Shown here piece after piece: positions 1 through 11,091 of a stretch of 64,000 bases of DNA (position 1 is its first letter; the number at the start of each line of letters is the position of its first letter). The notes under the pieces were generated by a model. It made no database searches. It had not been told where the DNA came from and saw nothing but the letters and a program-made list of their open reading frames with translations. Origin of the DNA: Actinoplanes regularis (GTDB taxonomy: Bacteria > Actinomycetota > Actinomycetes > Mycobacteriales > Micromonosporaceae); the NCBI RefSeq assembly GCF_900188005.1, contig NZ_FZNR01000009.1, forward strand, positions 248,001-312,000, read 5' to 3'. The translations under genes were made by a program, and so were the position numbers.

Positions 1-581
1 GCGACGAGGCAGAGGACGGCCAGGATGGCGATGGTCGGCAGGATCAGGATCGTGCCGTCGGCCGCCACGTCCTCCGCCATCTGCTCCGGGAGGCGTGGAT
101 CAAGCAGCCCCTCCTCGTCCTGCGCCACCAGGACCTTGTCGCCGATCGCTCCGATGCCGTCGCCGGGCCAGTCCGCCAGCCGGCCCGGGATCGGGACCCC
201 GTCGACGGCGAGGGTGTAGGTGGCCGGACCCTTGTGCCCGTCGTACACCTCGACGACCGTGGCGCGGAACTGCTCGGCCTGCCCGCCGTTCAGCACCCAC
301 GCCGGCATGGACATCGCCACGACAGCCATCAGGAAGCTGTTGAGGAGGATGGCGACGATCAGCGGGGCGATCCGGGGCGCGCGCGCCGTGTGCGCCGCGA
401 CGAAATAGATCCCGATGAGCTGCCCGGCCCACGCGAGGGTGCCGGGGATCGCGTCGGCGTCGGAGCGGACCCAGGTCGTCGCGATCGGCAGGATCGCGGC
501 GGTGCAGGCCAGGAGGATGAGCAGGTAGACGAGGGCGATCCCGAGATCCCGCGGACGCATGCGGACACCGTATCGAGGCAT
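1..581 (-). CDS. Membrane protein, C-terminus cut by the window edge
   Basis: The frame is open from 599 to the window edge on the minus strand. It starts with a short basic leader, then a hydrophobic helix (about 20 residues containing YLLILLACTAAIL), a second one (LIVAILLNSFLMAVVAM) and a soluble segment of about 60 residues containing ATVVEVYDGHKG. A third hydrophobic stretch (ILPTIAILAVLCLVA) begins just before the edge. Three in-frame ATG codons at 599, 581 and 560 are possible starts and none has a convincing ribosome binding site; 581 is a compromise. I recognise no family. It is divergent from the RpiR-type regulator with about 80-100 bp between them. Function unknown. Confidence 0.65.
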   Translation of the reverse strand, partial: MPRYGVRMRPRDLGIALVYLLILLACTAAILPIATTWVRSDADAIPGTLAWAGQLIGIYFVAAHTARAPRIAPLIVAILLNSFLMAVVAMSMPAWVLNGGQAEQFRATVVEVYDGHKGPATYTLAVDGVPIPGRLADWPGDGIGAIGDKVLVAQDEEGLLDPRLPEQMAEDVAADGTILILPTIAILAVLCLV

Positions 582-666
582 CTCAAGTGCGATGACCATC
601 GATCCGGCCGCACCCTCTTTCCGGTGAGAGGGCGACCCACGTCTAGCTTGTGAAAGTTTTTATGCA

Positions 667-672
667 TAGTCT
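667..672 (+). promoter_or_regulatory. Probable -10 hexamer of a leaderless promoter for the RpiR-type regulator
   Basis: TAGTCT lies exactly 6 nt before the GTG at 679, so the transcript would begin at the start codon; no Shine-Dalgarno sequence is present. TAnnnT is the usual actinobacterial -10 pattern. The AT-rich stretch just upstream (648-667, with the palindrome atgcat at 662-667) may be the operator for autoregulation. That part is inference. Confidence 0.45.
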
Positions 673-678
673 GACGCT

Positions 679-1524
679 GTGAATGACGGAGTTGTCAGGA
701 CGGCGGAGCGCGTGCTCGACCTCTTTCAGGGGGCGCGCCTCACACCGACCCAGCGGCGGATCGCGCACAGCCTGGTCGAGCACGCCGCGACGGCGGCCTA
801 CCTGTCCGCGGCCGAGGTGGCCGAGCTTGCCGGGGTGAGCCAGCCGTCGGTGACCCGGTTCGCCATGGCGCTGGGCTACTCCGGTTATCCGGCGCTGCGC
901 CGCGAGCTTCGAGCATTCGCCTCGGACACCCCGAGCGAGCCGGCCGGGCAGAACGCGATGCAGCGCGCGGTGCTGGCGGAGACCGAGCACCTCCGGCGGC
1001 TCTCGGAGGATCTGCACCGGCTGGAGGACGTGCGCCGGGCCGCCGCGCTGCTCGCCGGCAGCCGGCCGCTGCCGATCCTCGGGCTCCGGGCGGCCGCGCC
1101 GCTCGCGGCGTACTTCGGGTATTTCGCCGCCAAGGTCTTCCCGGACGTACGAGTGCTGGACAGCGGGGGGACCGGCCTGCACGACCGGCTGGATCAGGCC
1201 CGCGCCGCCGGTGCCGGTGCAATGCTGGCAATCGTGCTCCCGCGTTACCCGCGCGAGTCGGTCGAGGCGGTCCGCGAGGCCAAGGCCGCCGGTTACGCCG
1301 TGGTCGCGATCACCGACTCGGCGGTCAGCCCGGTCTCCGAGACAGCTGACGTGGTGCTGCCCGCCGCGGTCGGCACCCAACTCGTGTTCGACCTGCACAC
1401 CGGACCGATGGCGATGGCCATGGTGCTGCTCGAGGCGATGTGTGACGCCACTCCCGAGCCGGTGCAGCGGCGCCTGGAGGAGTTCGAGGCGTCCGCCGCC
1501 CACCGGAACATCTTCGTGGCCTAG
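679..1524 (+). CDS. MurR/RpiR-family transcriptional regulator, probable hut operon regulator
   Basis: The 281-residue protein has an N-terminal RpiR helix-turn-helix (about residues 1-77; the recognition region reads LAGVSQPSVTRFAMALGYSG) and a C-terminal SIS sugar-isomerase-like ligand domain (about 110-245). Family members bind DNA through the HTH and sense a small, often phosphorylated, ligand with SIS. The gene ends 15-21 bp before hutU and reads in the same direction, so it is probably cotranscribed with and controls histidine degradation. The ligand is not visible; urocanate or a downstream intermediate is a guess. The GTG start is chosen because it sits 6 nt after a -10-like hexamer and because the HTH domain needs this N-terminus. 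Confidence 0.85.
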   Translation: MNDGVVRTAERVLDLFQGARLTPTQRRIAHSLVEHAATAAYLSAAEVAELAGVSQPSVTRFAMALGYSGYPALRRELRAFASDTPSEPAGQNAMQRAVLAETEHLRRLSEDLHRLEDVRRAAALLAGSRPLPILGLRAAAPLAAYFGYFAAKVFPDVRVLDSGGTGLHDRLDQARAAGAGAMLAIVLPRYPRESVEAVREAKAAGYAVVAITDSAVSPVSETADVVLPAAVGTQLVFDLHTGPMAMAMVLLEAMCDATPEPVQRRLEEFEASAAHRNIFVA

Positions 1525-1545
1525 GAACTGCAGAGGGAGATGACG

Positions 1546-3175
<1,630 letters not shown>

Positions 3176-3183
<8 letters not shown>

Positions 3184-4330
3184 CTTCGCGGCCCTCTGGG
3201 CCGAGATCGCGGCGGTCGGCCGGGCCTCCAGCGGGGGCTATCTCCGGTACGCCCTGACCCCGCCCGAACTCACGCTGCGCGAATGGTTCCGCGGTCAGGC
3301 GGACCGGCGCGGGATGACCGTGACCGAGGACGGGAACGGGAACCTGTTCGCCTGGTGCGACGAGCCGTGGGCGCCGGGGACCGTGCTGACCGGCTCGCAC
3401 TTCGACTCGGTCCCGCACGGCGGCGGCTACGACGGGCCGCTCGGGATCGTGAGCGCGTTCCTGGCGCTGGATCGGATCGGCTCCGGCCGGAAGATCGCGG
3501 TCGGGGCGTTCGTCGAGGAGGAGGGCGGGCGTTTCGGCGTACCGTGCCTGGGCTCCCGGCTCCTGACCGGCGCGATCGACCCGGCCCGCGCGGCCGGTCT
3601 GCGGGACCGCGACGGCGTCACCTTCGGTGCGGCGCTCGGTGCGACGCCGGCCGGGCCGGATTCGCGGCTGGCCAACCTCTCGGCCTTCGTCGAGCTGCAC
3701 ATCGAGCAGGGCCGGGCCCTGGAGACCCCGGTCGGGGTGGGCAGCGCGATCTGGCCGCACGGGCGGTGGCGGATGGAGTTCGCCGGGGCCGGTGACCACG
3801 CCGGCACCACCCGGATGACCGACCGGCGCGACCCGATGCTGACCTTCGCGGACACCGTGCTGGCCGCGAACGAGGAGGCCCGGCTGATCGGGGCGCACGC
3901 CACCGTGGGCCGGGTCGAGGCCGAGCCGAACGCCACCAACGCCATCCCGTCGATGGTCCGCGGCTGGCTGGACGCCCGGGCCGCGGACACCGCGACGCTG
4001 GACCGGCTGCTGGAGGCGGTGATCAAGCGGGCCACCGAGCGGGCCGGCCGGGACGGCACCGAGCTGTCGGTCGTCGCCGAGTCGGTCACCGACGAGGTCG
4101 CCTTCGACACCGGGCTGGCCCGGCGGCTCTCCGAGCTGCTCGGCGACGCGCCGATCCTGCCGACCGGGGCCGGGCACGACGCCGGGGTGCTCTCCGCGCA
4201 CCTGCCGACCGCGATGCTCTTCGTCCGAAATCCGACCGGGGTGTCGCACGCGCCCGCCGAAGGCGCCACCGACGCGGACTGCGAGGCGGGCGTCGAGGCG
4301 CTGGCCCGGGTGCTGGAGTCGTTGACGTGA
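3176..4330 (+). CDS. M20-family amidohydrolase (allantoate amidohydrolase type), probable N-formylglutamate deformylase of the hut pathway
   Basis: The 384-residue protein belongs to the M20 subfamily of allantoate amidohydrolases and N-carbamoyl-amino-acid hydrolases. Expected metal ligands are present: H75 in [12 protein letters not shown]86 in GYDGP, the Glu cluster 114-116 in VEEEGGRF, H175 in ELHIEQG and a late His in GAGHDAG; H208 in GDHAGTTRM matches the dimer-contact substrate residue. It overlaps hutU by 8 bp and hutF by 4 bp. HutF yields N-formylglutamate, and no HutG-type deformylase is in the window, so this enzyme most likely takes that last step. As I recall, Streptomyces has the same hutU-M20-hutF-hutI order. 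Family assignment is firm; the substrate is inference. Confidence 0.85.
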
Positions 4331-5628
4331 CCACCTACCTGGCCGAGCGGGCCTGGGTCGACGGGCGCGTCGAGCGCGACGTCCGCCTCGAGGTGGCGGA
4401 CGGGCGATTCCTCAGCGTCAGCACCGATTCTCCGGACGATTCGGGTGTACGGCTGGCCGGTCTCGTGCTGCCCGGGATGGCCAACGCCCACTCGCACGCC
4501 TTCCACCGCGCCCTGCGCGGCCGCACCCACCACGACCGCGGCAGCTTCTGGACCTGGCGCGACCTGATGTACCAGGTGGCCGGCCGGCTCGACCCGGACA
4601 GCTACTTCGAGCTGGCCAAGGCGGTCTACGCCGAGATGGCGCTGGCCGGGATCACCTGCGTCGGCGAGTTCCACTACCTGCATCACGGGCCGGACGGCAG
4701 GCCGTACGCCGACCCGAACGCGATGGGCAACGCGTTGATCGCGGCGGCACGGGCGGCGGGGATCCGGATCACGCTCCTCGACACGGTCTACCTGACCTCG
4801 AGCGTGGACGGAAAGCCGCTCGAAGGCGTGCAGCGCCGCTTCGGCGACGGTGACTACGACGGCTGGTACGAGCGGTTCGGCCAACTGCGCGGCGACGACG
4901 GGGCCCGGATCGGCGCGGCCCTGCACTCGGTGCGCGCCGCCCCGGTCGACGGCATGGCGACGTTCGCGCGGCGCACCGCCGGAATGCCGGTCCACGTGCA
5001 CCTCTCCGAGCAACCGGCCGAGAACGAGCAGTGCCGGGCCGTACACGGCTGCTCCCCCGCCGAACTGCTCGAGTCCGCGGGGGTCTGGCAGCCGACGACC
5101 ACCGCGGTGCACGCCACCCACCTGACCGGAACGGATCGTGAGCTGCTGGCCGGGCGGTACGTCTGCTTCTGCCCGACCACCGAGCGGGACCTGGCCGACG
5201 GCATCGGGCCGGCCCGGGCGCTGGCCGACGCGGGCGCCGTGCTCACCCTGGGCAGCGACAGCCACGCGGTGATCGATCTCTTCGAGGAGGCCCGTGGCCT
5301 GGAGCTCGACGAGCGGCTCGCCACCCGGCAACGCGGGCACTTCGGTACCGCCGAGCTGATCACCGCGGCCACCCGGGACGGGCACGCGTCGCTCGGCTGG
5401 GCCGACGCCGGCGAGATCGCCGTGGGGCAGCGGGCCGACCTGGTCGCGGTGTCGCTCTCCAGCGCCCGGACCGCGGGGATCGACCCCAGCGGCCTGATCT
5501 TCGCGGCGACGGCGGCCGACGTGACCGACGTGATCGTCGACGGACGGCCGGTGGTGACCGGCGGGCGGCACCGATCGATGGACGTGCCCGCCGCGCTGCG
5601 TGACTCCATCAAGGCGGTGCTCACATGA
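4327..5628 (+). CDS. hutF: Formimidoylglutamate deiminase
   Basis: HutF deiminates N-formimidoyl-L-glutamate to N-formyl-L-glutamate and ammonia. The 433-residue protein is a metal-dependent amidohydrolase barrel: H55 and H57 in NAHSHAFHRALRGR, H225 in VHVHLSEQPAE, H262/H265 in VHATHLTG and D311 in LGSDSHAVID are the expected zinc and catalytic residues. The SEQPAENEQC segment is characteristic of HutF compared with other deaminases. The GTG start overlaps the M20 stop (GTGA), showing tight operon coupling. The C-terminal VDGRPVVTGGRH is the usual amidohydrolase beta-sandwich end. Confidence 0.95.
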   Translation: MTTYLAERAWVDGRVERDVRLEVADGRFLSVSTDSPDDSGVRLAGLVLPGMANAHSHAFHRALRGRTHHDRGSFWTWRDLMYQVAGRLDPDSYFELAKAVYAEMALAGITCVGEFHYLHHGPDGRPYADPNAMGNALIAAARAAGIRITLLDTVYLTSSVDGKPLEGVQRRFGDGDYDGWYERFGQLRGDDGARIGAALHSVRAAPVDGMATFARRTAGMPVHVHLSEQPAENEQCRAVHGCSPAELLESAGVWQPTTTAVHATHLTGTDRELLAGRYVCFCPTTERDLADGIGPARALADAGAVLTLGSDSHAVIDLFEEARGLELDERLATRQRGHFGTAELITAATRDGHASLGWADAGEIAVGQRADLVAVSLSSARTAGIDPSGLIFAATAADVTDVIVDGRPVVTGGRHRSMDVPAALRDSIKAVLT

Positions 5629-5650
5629 GATCAGTTGGCTCAGTTGTCTG

Positions 5651-5756
5651 CTCAGGTCGGCGCCGGAGCGAAGCGGAGGTGACGGCATGAGCGAGCTTGC
5701 GAGCGAATCGGTTGGCTCAGGTCGGCGCCGGAGCGAAGCGGAGGTGACGGCATGAG
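5651..5756 (+). repeat. 41-bp perfect direct duplication of the hutI leader
   Basis: Bases 5651-5691 and 5716-5756 are identical (41 bp, spaced 65 bp apart; each begins ctcaggtcggcgccggagcg and ends with a GGAGG-type ribosome binding site and an ATGAG). The downstream copy supplies the real hutI start. The upstream copy supplies an extra ATG. A shorter echo (ttggctcag) precedes both copies. I recall similar gagcgaagcggaggtgacggc-type leaders recurring in Micromonosporaceae genomes, so this may be a dispersed element that duplicated locally. Confidence 0.9.
5687..5755 (+). CDS. 22-codon micro-ORF created by the leader duplication, coupled to hutI
   Basis: The ATG in the upstream repeat copy has the same ribosome binding site as hutI. 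It opens a frame of 22 codons ([20 protein letters not shown], then TA) whose TGA overlaps the hutI ATG as ATGA. Nothing suggests a functional peptide; the low-complexity sequence is just translated leader. If translated, it would couple ribosome flow into hutI. Whether it is used is unknown. Confidence 0.35.
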   Translation: MSELASESVGSGRRRSEAEVTA

Positions 5757-6900
5757 TCTGCTGATCACCAATATCGGTGAGCTGTTCACCAACGACGACC
5801 TCCAGCCGGCGAGCGACGCGGCGGTGGTGGTGGACGGGGAACGGATCGCCTGGGTCGGCCCGGCCACCGAGGCGCCGGCCGCCGACGAGCGGATCGACGC
5901 GGAGGGTCGCGCCGTGCTGCCCGGCTTCGTGGACAGCCACGCGCACCTGATGTTCGCCGGCGACCGGGCGAGCGAGTTCGCCGCGCGGATGGCCGGCGAG
6001 CCGTACACCGGGGGCGGCATCCGGACCACGGTCGGCGCCACCCGCTCCGCGAGCGACGAGGAGCTGCGCCGCAACGCGCGGCGCCTGGTCGGCGAGGCGC
6101 TGCGGCAGGGCACCACCACCCTGGAGATCAAGTCGGGGTACGGCCTGAACGTCCCGGACGAGGCCCGCTCGCTCCGGATCGCCGCGGAGTTCACCGGCGA
6201 GACGACGTTCCTCGGGGCCCACGTGGTGCCGGCCGAGTTCGCCGACCGGCCGGACGAGTACGTCGCCCTGGTCAGCGGGCCGATGCTCGCCGCCGCCGCC
6301 CCGCACGCCAAGTGGGTGGACGTGTTCGTCGAGCGCGGCGCCTTCGACGAGGACCAGGCCCGCACCATCCTGACCGCCGGCATCCGGGCCGGCCTGGGCG
6401 TGCGGGTGCACGGCAACCAGCTCGGCCCCGGACCCGGAGTCCAGCTGGCGGTCGAGCTGGGGGCCGCCAGCGTGGACCACTGCACACATCTGAGCGATGT
6501 GGACGTGGCGGCGCTGGCGGGACAGGGCGGGACGGTGGCGACCCTGCTGCCGGGCGCCGAGTTCTCCACCCGATCGCCCTATCCGGACGCCCGGCGGCTG
6601 CTCGACGCGGGCGTGACCGTCGCGCTGGCCACCGACTGCAACCCCGGGTCGTCGTACACGTCATCGATGGCCTTCTGCATCGCCCTCGCGGTCCGCGAGA
6701 TGCGGATGACCCCGTCCGAAGCGGTCCGGGCCGCCACCCTCGGCGGCGCGCGGGCGCTGCGCCGCGACGACCTCGGCCGGATCGGCGTCGGCGCCCGCGC
6801 CGACCTGCTGATCCTGGACGCCCCTTCCCACCTGCACCTGGCCTACCGGCCGGGCGTACCACTGATCCGCACCGTGATCTCCAACGGAGTCCCACAATGA
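5752..6900 (+). CDS. hutI: Imidazolonepropionase
   Basis: HutI hydrolyses 4-imidazolone-5-propionate to N-formimidoyl-L-glutamate, the third step of histidine degradation. The 382-residue amidohydrolase shows metal ligands H63 and H65 in [15 protein letters not shown], the HutI-typical [11 protein letters not shown], a later HGNQLG histidine and the catalytic aspartate in [10 protein letters not shown]. The start is set by the GGAGG ribosome binding site in the second leader copy. The stop overlaps hutH as ATGA. Confidence 0.96.
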   Translation: MSLLITNIGELFTNDDLQPASDAAVVVDGERIAWVGPATEAPAADERIDAEGRAVLPGFVDSHAHLMFAGDRASEFAARMAGEPYTGGGIRTTVGATRSASDEELRRNARRLVGEALRQGTTTLEIKSGYGLNVPDEARSLRIAAEFTGETTFLGAHVVPAEFADRPDEYVALVSGPMLAAAAPHAKWVDVFVERGAFDEDQARTILTAGIRAGLGVRVHGNQLGPGPGVQLAVELGAASVDHCTHLSDVDVAALAGQGGTVATLLPGAEFSTRSPYPDARRLLDAGVTVALATDCNPGSSYTSSMAFCIALAVREMRMTPSEAVRAATLGGARALRRDDLGRIGVGARADLLILDAPSHLHLAYRPGVPLIRTVISNGVPQ

Positions 6901-8432
6901 CCGTTATCGTCCAACCCACCGGAATCGATCCCGCCGACGTCCTCGCCGTCGCGCGCGGCAACGTCCGGGTCGAGCTCTCCCCCGCCGCCATCGAGGCGAT
7001 GGCCACCAGCCGCGCCATCGTGGACGGCATCGAAGCCTCCGGCCGCCCGGTCTACGGCGTCTCCACCGGCTTCGGCGCCCTCGCCAGCACGTCGATCGAG
7101 CCGGAGCGCCGCGCCGAACTGCAGCACGCGCTGATCCGCTCGCACGCCGCCGGGATCGGCGCGCCGATGCCCGTCGAGGTGGTCCGGGCGATGATGCTGC
7201 TGCGGGTGCGCTCGCTGGCCATGGGCCGCTCCGGGGTCCGGCCGCTGCTCGCCCAGGGCCTGGTCGACCTGCTGAACCACGACATCACCCCGTGGGTTCC
7301 GGAGCACGGCTCGCTGGGCGCCTCGGGTGACCTGGCCCCGCTCGCACACTGCGCGATCGTGCTGCTCGGCGAGGGCTGGGTGATCGGCAAGGACGGCGAG
7401 CGGGTGGACGCCGCCGAGGCCCTGCACGCTGCCGGGCTGCGCCCGCTGGAGCTGGCCGCCAAGGAGGGGCTGGCGCTGATCAACGGCACCGACGGCATGC
7501 TCGCCATGCTGCTGCTGGCGATCAACGACGCGGCGCACCTGTTCACCATGGCCGACGTGACCGCGGCCCTGGCCACCGAGGCGATGCTCGGCTCGGAGCG
7601 GCCGTTCCTGCCCGAGCTGCACTCGATCCGGCCGCACCCGGGCCAGGCGGCTTCCGCCGCCAACATCCACCGCCTGCTGCAGAACTCCGCGATCATGGAT
7701 TCGCACCGGGACGACCTGGCGCACGCGGTGCAGGACGCCTATTCGATCCGCTGCGCGCCGCAGGTCGCCGGTGCGGCCCGGGACACCCTCGATTTCGTAC
7801 GGGTGACCGCCGACCGCGAGCTCATCTCGGTGGTCGACAACCCGGTGGTGCTGCTGGACGGCCGGGTCGAGTCGACCGGCAACTTCCACGGCGCCCCGCT
7901 CGGCTTCGCCGCCGACTTCCTGGCCATCGCCGCCGCCGAGGTCGGTGCGATCGCCGAGCGCCGGGTGGACCGCCTGCTGGACGTGACCCGCAGCCGGGAC
8001 CTGCCGCCGTTCCTCTCCCCCGACGCCGGTGTCAACTCGGGTCTGATGATCGCCCAGTACACCGCCGCCGGCATCGTCGCCGAGAACCGCCGGCTGGCGT
8101 CCCCCGCCTCGGTCGACTCACTGCCGACCAGCGGCATGCAGGAGGACCACGTCTCGATGGGCTGGGCCGCCGCCAAGAAGCTGCGTACCGTCCTGGACAA
8201 CCTCACCAGCCTGCTCGCCGTCGAGCTGCTCGCCGCCGTCCGCGGTCTGCAGCTGCGCGCCCCGATCACGCCGTCACCGGCAGGCCGGGCGGCGATGGCC
8301 GCGCTGGAGCCGTTCGCCGGCCGTCCCGGACCGGACGTCTTCCTCGCGCCGGTGCTGGAACAGGCCCGCGCGGTGATCACCGGCTCGGACCTGCGTGGCG
8401 CCATCGAGGCGGCCACCGCACCCCTGCACTGA
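6897..8432 (+). CDS. hutH: Histidine ammonia-lyase
   Basis: HutH removes ammonia from L-histidine to give urocanate, the entry step of the pathway. The 511-residue protein has the MIO-forming triad Ala-Ser-Gly at 142-144 in [14 protein letters not shown], the YGVSTGFG motif near residue 53 with the catalytic tyrosine, and conserved blocks [20 protein letters not shown] and MQEDHVSMG. The start is coupled to hutI by ATGA. It closes the operon, and a strong hairpin terminator follows at 8438. The pathway runs HutH, HutU, HutI, HutF, then the M20 enzyme. Confidence 0.97.
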   Translation: MTVIVQPTGIDPADVLAVARGNVRVELSPAAIEAMATSRAIVDGIEASGRPVYGVSTGFGALASTSIEPERRAELQHALIRSHAAGIGAPMPVEVVRAMMLLRVRSLAMGRSGVRPLLAQGLVDLLNHDITPWVPEHGSLGASGDLAPLAHCAIVLLGEGWVIGKDGERVDAAEALHAAGLRPLELAAKEGLALINGTDGMLAMLLLAINDAAHLFTMADVTAALATEAMLGSERPFLPELHSIRPHPGQAASAANIHRLLQNSAIMDSHRDDLAHAVQDAYSIRCAPQVAGAARDTLDFVRVTADRELISVVDNPVVLLDGRVESTGNFHGAPLGFAADFLAIAAAEVGAIAERRVDRLLDVTRSRDLPPFLSPDAGVNSGLMIAQYTAAGIVAENRRLASPASVDSLPTSGMQEDHVSMGWAAAKKLRTVLDNLTSLLAVELLAAVRGLQLRAPITPSPAGRAAMAALEPFAGRPGPDVFLAPVLEQARAVITGSDLRGAIEAATAPLH

Positions 8433-8437
8433 CCGAG

Positions 8438-8469
8438 GGCGCCGCGGCTCTGCACAGAGCCGCGGCGCC
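8438..8469. terminator. Bidirectional hairpin terminator between hutH and rdgB
   Basis: GGCGCCGCGGCTCTG (8438-8452) pairs perfectly with CAGAGCCGCGGCGCC (8455-8469), giving a 14-bp stem with a 4-nt loop. There is no T-tract, as is common for actinobacterial terminators. It lies between two convergent genes and can serve both. Confidence 0.8.
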
Positions 8470-8476
8470 GGTCACA

Positions 8477-9091
8477 TCAGCGGGGCAGTTCCTTGGCGAT
8501 GACCTTGGCCAGCTCCCGGAACGCCTTGCCCCGGTGGCTGATCGCGTCCTTCTCCGCCGGCTTCAGCTCGGCGTTGGTCCGGTCCTGGCCGTCCCCGAGG
8601 AAGATCGGGTCATACCCGAAGCCGCCCTCGCCGCGCCGCGCGCGCAGCAGCTGCCCGGTCTGCCGGCCCTCAACCAGGTGCTCCCGGCCGTTCGGCAGGA
8701 CCAGCGCGGCCGCGCAGACGAACGCCGCGCCACGCTGCTCGTCCGCGACGTCGCCGACCTGGGCCAGCACCAGGTCCAGATTGGCCGCGTCGTCACCGTG
8801 GGTGCCGGACCAGCGGGCACTGAACACGCCGGGCATCCCGTTGAGCGCGTTCACCGCGAGGCCGGAGTCGTCGGCGACGGTCGGCAGGCCGGTCCGCTTC
8901 GCGCCCTCCCGCGCTTTGATCAGCGCGTTCTCGCCGAAGGTCAGACCGGTCTCGGGGACGTCCGGGTAATCCGGGAAGTCGCCCAGGCCGACCAGCTCGA
9001 TCTGGCTCAGGCCGAGCGCGTTGTCGAGGATCCGCTGCAGCTCGACGAGCTTCTTCTTGTTCCCGGTGGCAAGCAGAAGCCGGGCGCTCAT
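8477..9091 (-). CDS. rdgB: dITP/XTP pyrophosphatase (HAM1/RdgB family)
   Basis: This 204-residue enzyme hydrolyses non-canonical purine triphosphates (dITP, XTP) to monophosphates, cleaning the nucleotide pool. The family signature [12 protein letters not shown] opens the protein, followed by ADDSGLAV (catalytic acidic residues), FGYDPIF and the C-terminal SHRGKAF. The start at 9091 is fixed by the signature and by an ATGA overlap with the upstream rph stop. The rph-rdgB pairing is a standard actinobacterial operon. Confidence 0.96.
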   Translation of the reverse strand: MSARLLLATGNKKKLVELQRILDNALGLSQIELVGLGDFPDYPDVPETGLTFGENALIKAREGAKRTGLPTVADDSGLAVNALNGMPGVFSARWSGTHGDDAANLDLVLAQVGDVADEQRGAAFVCAAALVLPNGREHLVEGRQTGQLLRARRGEGGFGYDPIFLGDGQDRTNAELKPAEKDAISHRGKAFRELAKVIAKELPR

Positions 9092-9816
9092 GCCGTCAGC
9101 GCCTTCTGCTGTGCGACCGCCAGCTCGGCGCAGCCGCGCAGGCCGAGGTCGAGCATCGCGTCCAGCTGGGCCCGGTGGAACACGCCGTTCTCCCCGGTGC
9201 CCTGCACCTCGACGAAGTCGCCCGCGCCGGTGCACACCACGTTCATGTCGACCTCGGCGGCGACGTCCTCCTCGTACGGAAGGTCCAGTCGCGCCTCGCC
9301 GTCGATGATCCCGACGCTGACCGCCTGGATCGAGGTGTGCAGCACCTTGTCCACCTTGCCGGCCAGCGACTTGCGCCCCGCCAGCCAGGTCACCGCGTCG
9401 TGCAGGGCCACATAGGCGCCCGTGATCGCCGCCGTCCGGGTGCCGCCGTCGGCCTGCAGCACGTCACAGTCCAGCACGATCGAGTTCTCACCGAGCGCCT
9501 TGAGGTCGATGCAGGCCCGCAGGCTGCGGCCGATCAGGCGGGAGATCTCCTGCGTACGCCCGCCGACCTTGCCCTTGACGCTCTCCCGGTCACCGCGGGT
9601 GTTGGTGGCCCGCGGCAGCATCGCGTACTCCGCGGTCAGCCAGCCCAGGCCGGAACCCTTGCGCCAGCGTGGCACCCCCTCGGTGACGCTGGCGGTGCAG
9701 AGCACTCGCGTGTTGCCGAACTCCACCAGCACCGATCCCTCGGGGTGGATGCTCCAATGCCGGGTCAGTGTCACCGGTCGCAGCTGGTCGGCCGCTCGGC
9801 CGTCGGGTCGCGCCAT
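9088..9816 (-). CDS. rph: Ribonuclease PH
   Basis: RNase PH trims the 3' ends of tRNA precursors by phosphorolysis. The 242-residue length is typical. Visible motifs are [11 protein letters not shown], the basic [10 protein letters not shown] patch (phosphate and RNA contacts), the active-site segment [19 protein letters not shown] with its acidic residues, and [18 protein letters not shown]. It is cotranscribed with rdgB by ATGA overlap. No ribosome binding site is visible; the ATG sits 6 nt after TAGGGT, suggesting a leaderless transcript that starts inside the end of the upstream glycosyltransferase gene. Confidence 0.97.
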   Translation of the reverse strand: MARPDGRAADQLRPVTLTRHWSIHPEGSVLVEFGNTRVLCTASVTEGVPRWRKGSGLGWLTAEYAMLPRATNTRGDRESVKGKVGGRTQEISRLIGRSLRACIDLKALGENSIVLDCDVLQADGGTRTAAITGAYVALHDAVTWLAGRKSLAGKVDKVLHTSIQAVSVGIIDGEARLDLPYEEDVAAEVDMNVVCTGAGDFVEVQGTGENGVFHRAQLDAMLDLGLRGCAELAVAQQKALTA

Positions 9817-9822
9817 GACCCA

Positions 9823-9828
9823 ACCCTA
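9823..9828 (-). promoter_or_regulatory. Probable -10 hexamer of a leaderless rph promoter
   Basis: On the minus strand TAGGGT is followed by 6 nt (TGGGTC) and the rph ATG. It overlaps the last codons of the upstream glycosyltransferase gene. The same hexamer and spacing occur before pncB. Confidence 0.45.
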
Positions 9829-11028
9829 TGCGTAGCGTGTCGCGCCCGCTTCGTCCGCCCCGGGCTCGCGTGTCGGTCGGACGACCGGGCGCGGGCGCGG
9901 GACCGCCGGACGGATCAGCGCGGGAGCCGGCTGCGCGCCGTGCGCGTTCAGGAAGCCCTCGACCGCGCGGGACCAGCCGTACCGTTCGGCCCGGGCACGG
10001 GCCATCGCGCGCCGCTCCTCGCGGGGACGCTCCATCAGCTGGGAGACCGCGTCGGCGAACGCCTCCGCGGTGCCCGGCACCGCGATCCCGGCGTCACCGA
10101 TCACCTCGGGCAGCGCGCTCTGCTCGTCGACCACGACCGGGGTGCCGCAGGCCAGCGCCTCCAGCGCGGAGAGACCGAAGGTCTCCACCGGACCGGGTGC
10201 GACCACGACGTCGGCCGAGGCGAGCAGAGCGGCGACCGCCTTCCGGTCGGCGATGTGACCCGCGAACCGTACGGGCAGTCGCGCGGCCCGGTACGCCAGC
10301 GAGGTCCGCCGGGTGCCGTCCCCGGCCACCACCAGCACCGCGGGCACCTTGTTGTTGCGCAGCACGGCCACCGTGTCGACGGCCAGCTCGGGCCGCTTCG
10401 CGGCGGAGAGCCGGCTGGCGAAGACGACCAGCAGTTCGTCGGCGCGGGCATAACGGGAGCGGACCGAGGCGTCCTCCCGCCCGGGATGGAACACCTCCAG
10501 GTCGACGCCGAGCGGCACCTCGACCAGGTTCGGCACGCCCAGCCGGCGGAACTCGGCGGCGGCGAACCCGGTCGTGGAGACGATCGTGTCGAACGCCTCC
10601 GCGGTCCGCCTGTTCAGCCGGTCGGCCAGGGCGTCACGTTTCGGCATGCCCCAGACGCCGAGCAGACCGGCCAGGCTCTCGTGGGAGACCATCATCGACC
10701 GGACCCCGCGCTGCCGGGCCCAGTTGCCGGTCCAGCGCAGCGTGGTGCGGTCGGAGACCTCGATCCGGTCCGGTTCCAGGCTGTCCAGCAGCTTGATCAG
10801 CTCACGCCGCCCGGCCAGCACCCGGTAGCCACCGGTCCGTGGGATGGGCGCGCTGGGCAGCGTAATCACTCGGCCCTGGCTCGTCTGCTGGTCCTTGAAG
10901 CCACGGCCGGGAACGATCAGGACCGCCTCGTGGCCCGCGTCCTGATAGCCCTTGCCGAGCTCACGCAGGGTGGTTCGCAGACCGCCTGTATGGACCGTGA
11001 CGAAGTTGGCCAGGCGAACGATGCGCAT
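9826..11028 (-). CDS. GT4-family glycosyltransferase, probable mannosyltransferase
   Basis: The 400-residue GT-B fold retaining glycosyltransferase has an N-terminal acceptor domain (MRIVRLANFVTVHTGGLRTT with the glycine-rich loop) and a C-terminal nucleotide-sugar domain with the EX7E motif in ETFGLSALEALACGTPVV. LEVPLGVDLEVFHPG and FASRLSAAKRPELAVD are typical of GDP-mannose-dependent PimB/MgtA-like enzymes, so mannosyl transfer to a lipid or glycan is plausible but not proven. The tail from about residue 365 is Pro/Arg-rich and poorly conserved. The ATG has a GGAG ribosome binding site 7 nt upstream. It sits between the MBL gene and rph, which are adjacent in mycobacteria, so it looks like an insertion into that block. 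Confidence 0.85.
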   Translation of the reverse strand: MRIVRLANFVTVHTGGLRTTLRELGKGYQDAGHEAVLIVPGRGFKDQQTSQGRVITLPSAPIPRTGGYRVLAGRRELIKLLDSLEPDRIEVSDRTTLRWTGNWARQRGVRSMMVSHESLAGLLGVWGMPKRDALADRLNRRTAEAFDTIVSTTGFAAAEFRRLGVPNLVEVPLGVDLEVFHPGREDASVRSRYARADELLVVFASRLSAAKRPELAVDTVAVLRNNKVPAVLVVAGDGTRRTSLAYRAARLPVRFAGHIADRKAVAALLASADVVVAPGPVETFGLSALEALACGTPVVVDEQSALPEVIGDAGIAVPGTAEAFADAVSQLMERPREERRAMARARAERYGWSRAVEGFLNAHGAQPAPALIRPAVPRPRPVVRPTREPGADEAGATRYA

Positions 11029-11091
11029 CCAACAACTCCAAGGTCACGGCACGTGATGCACCGGTGCAAGCCGATCCACCTCCGTACCGGC

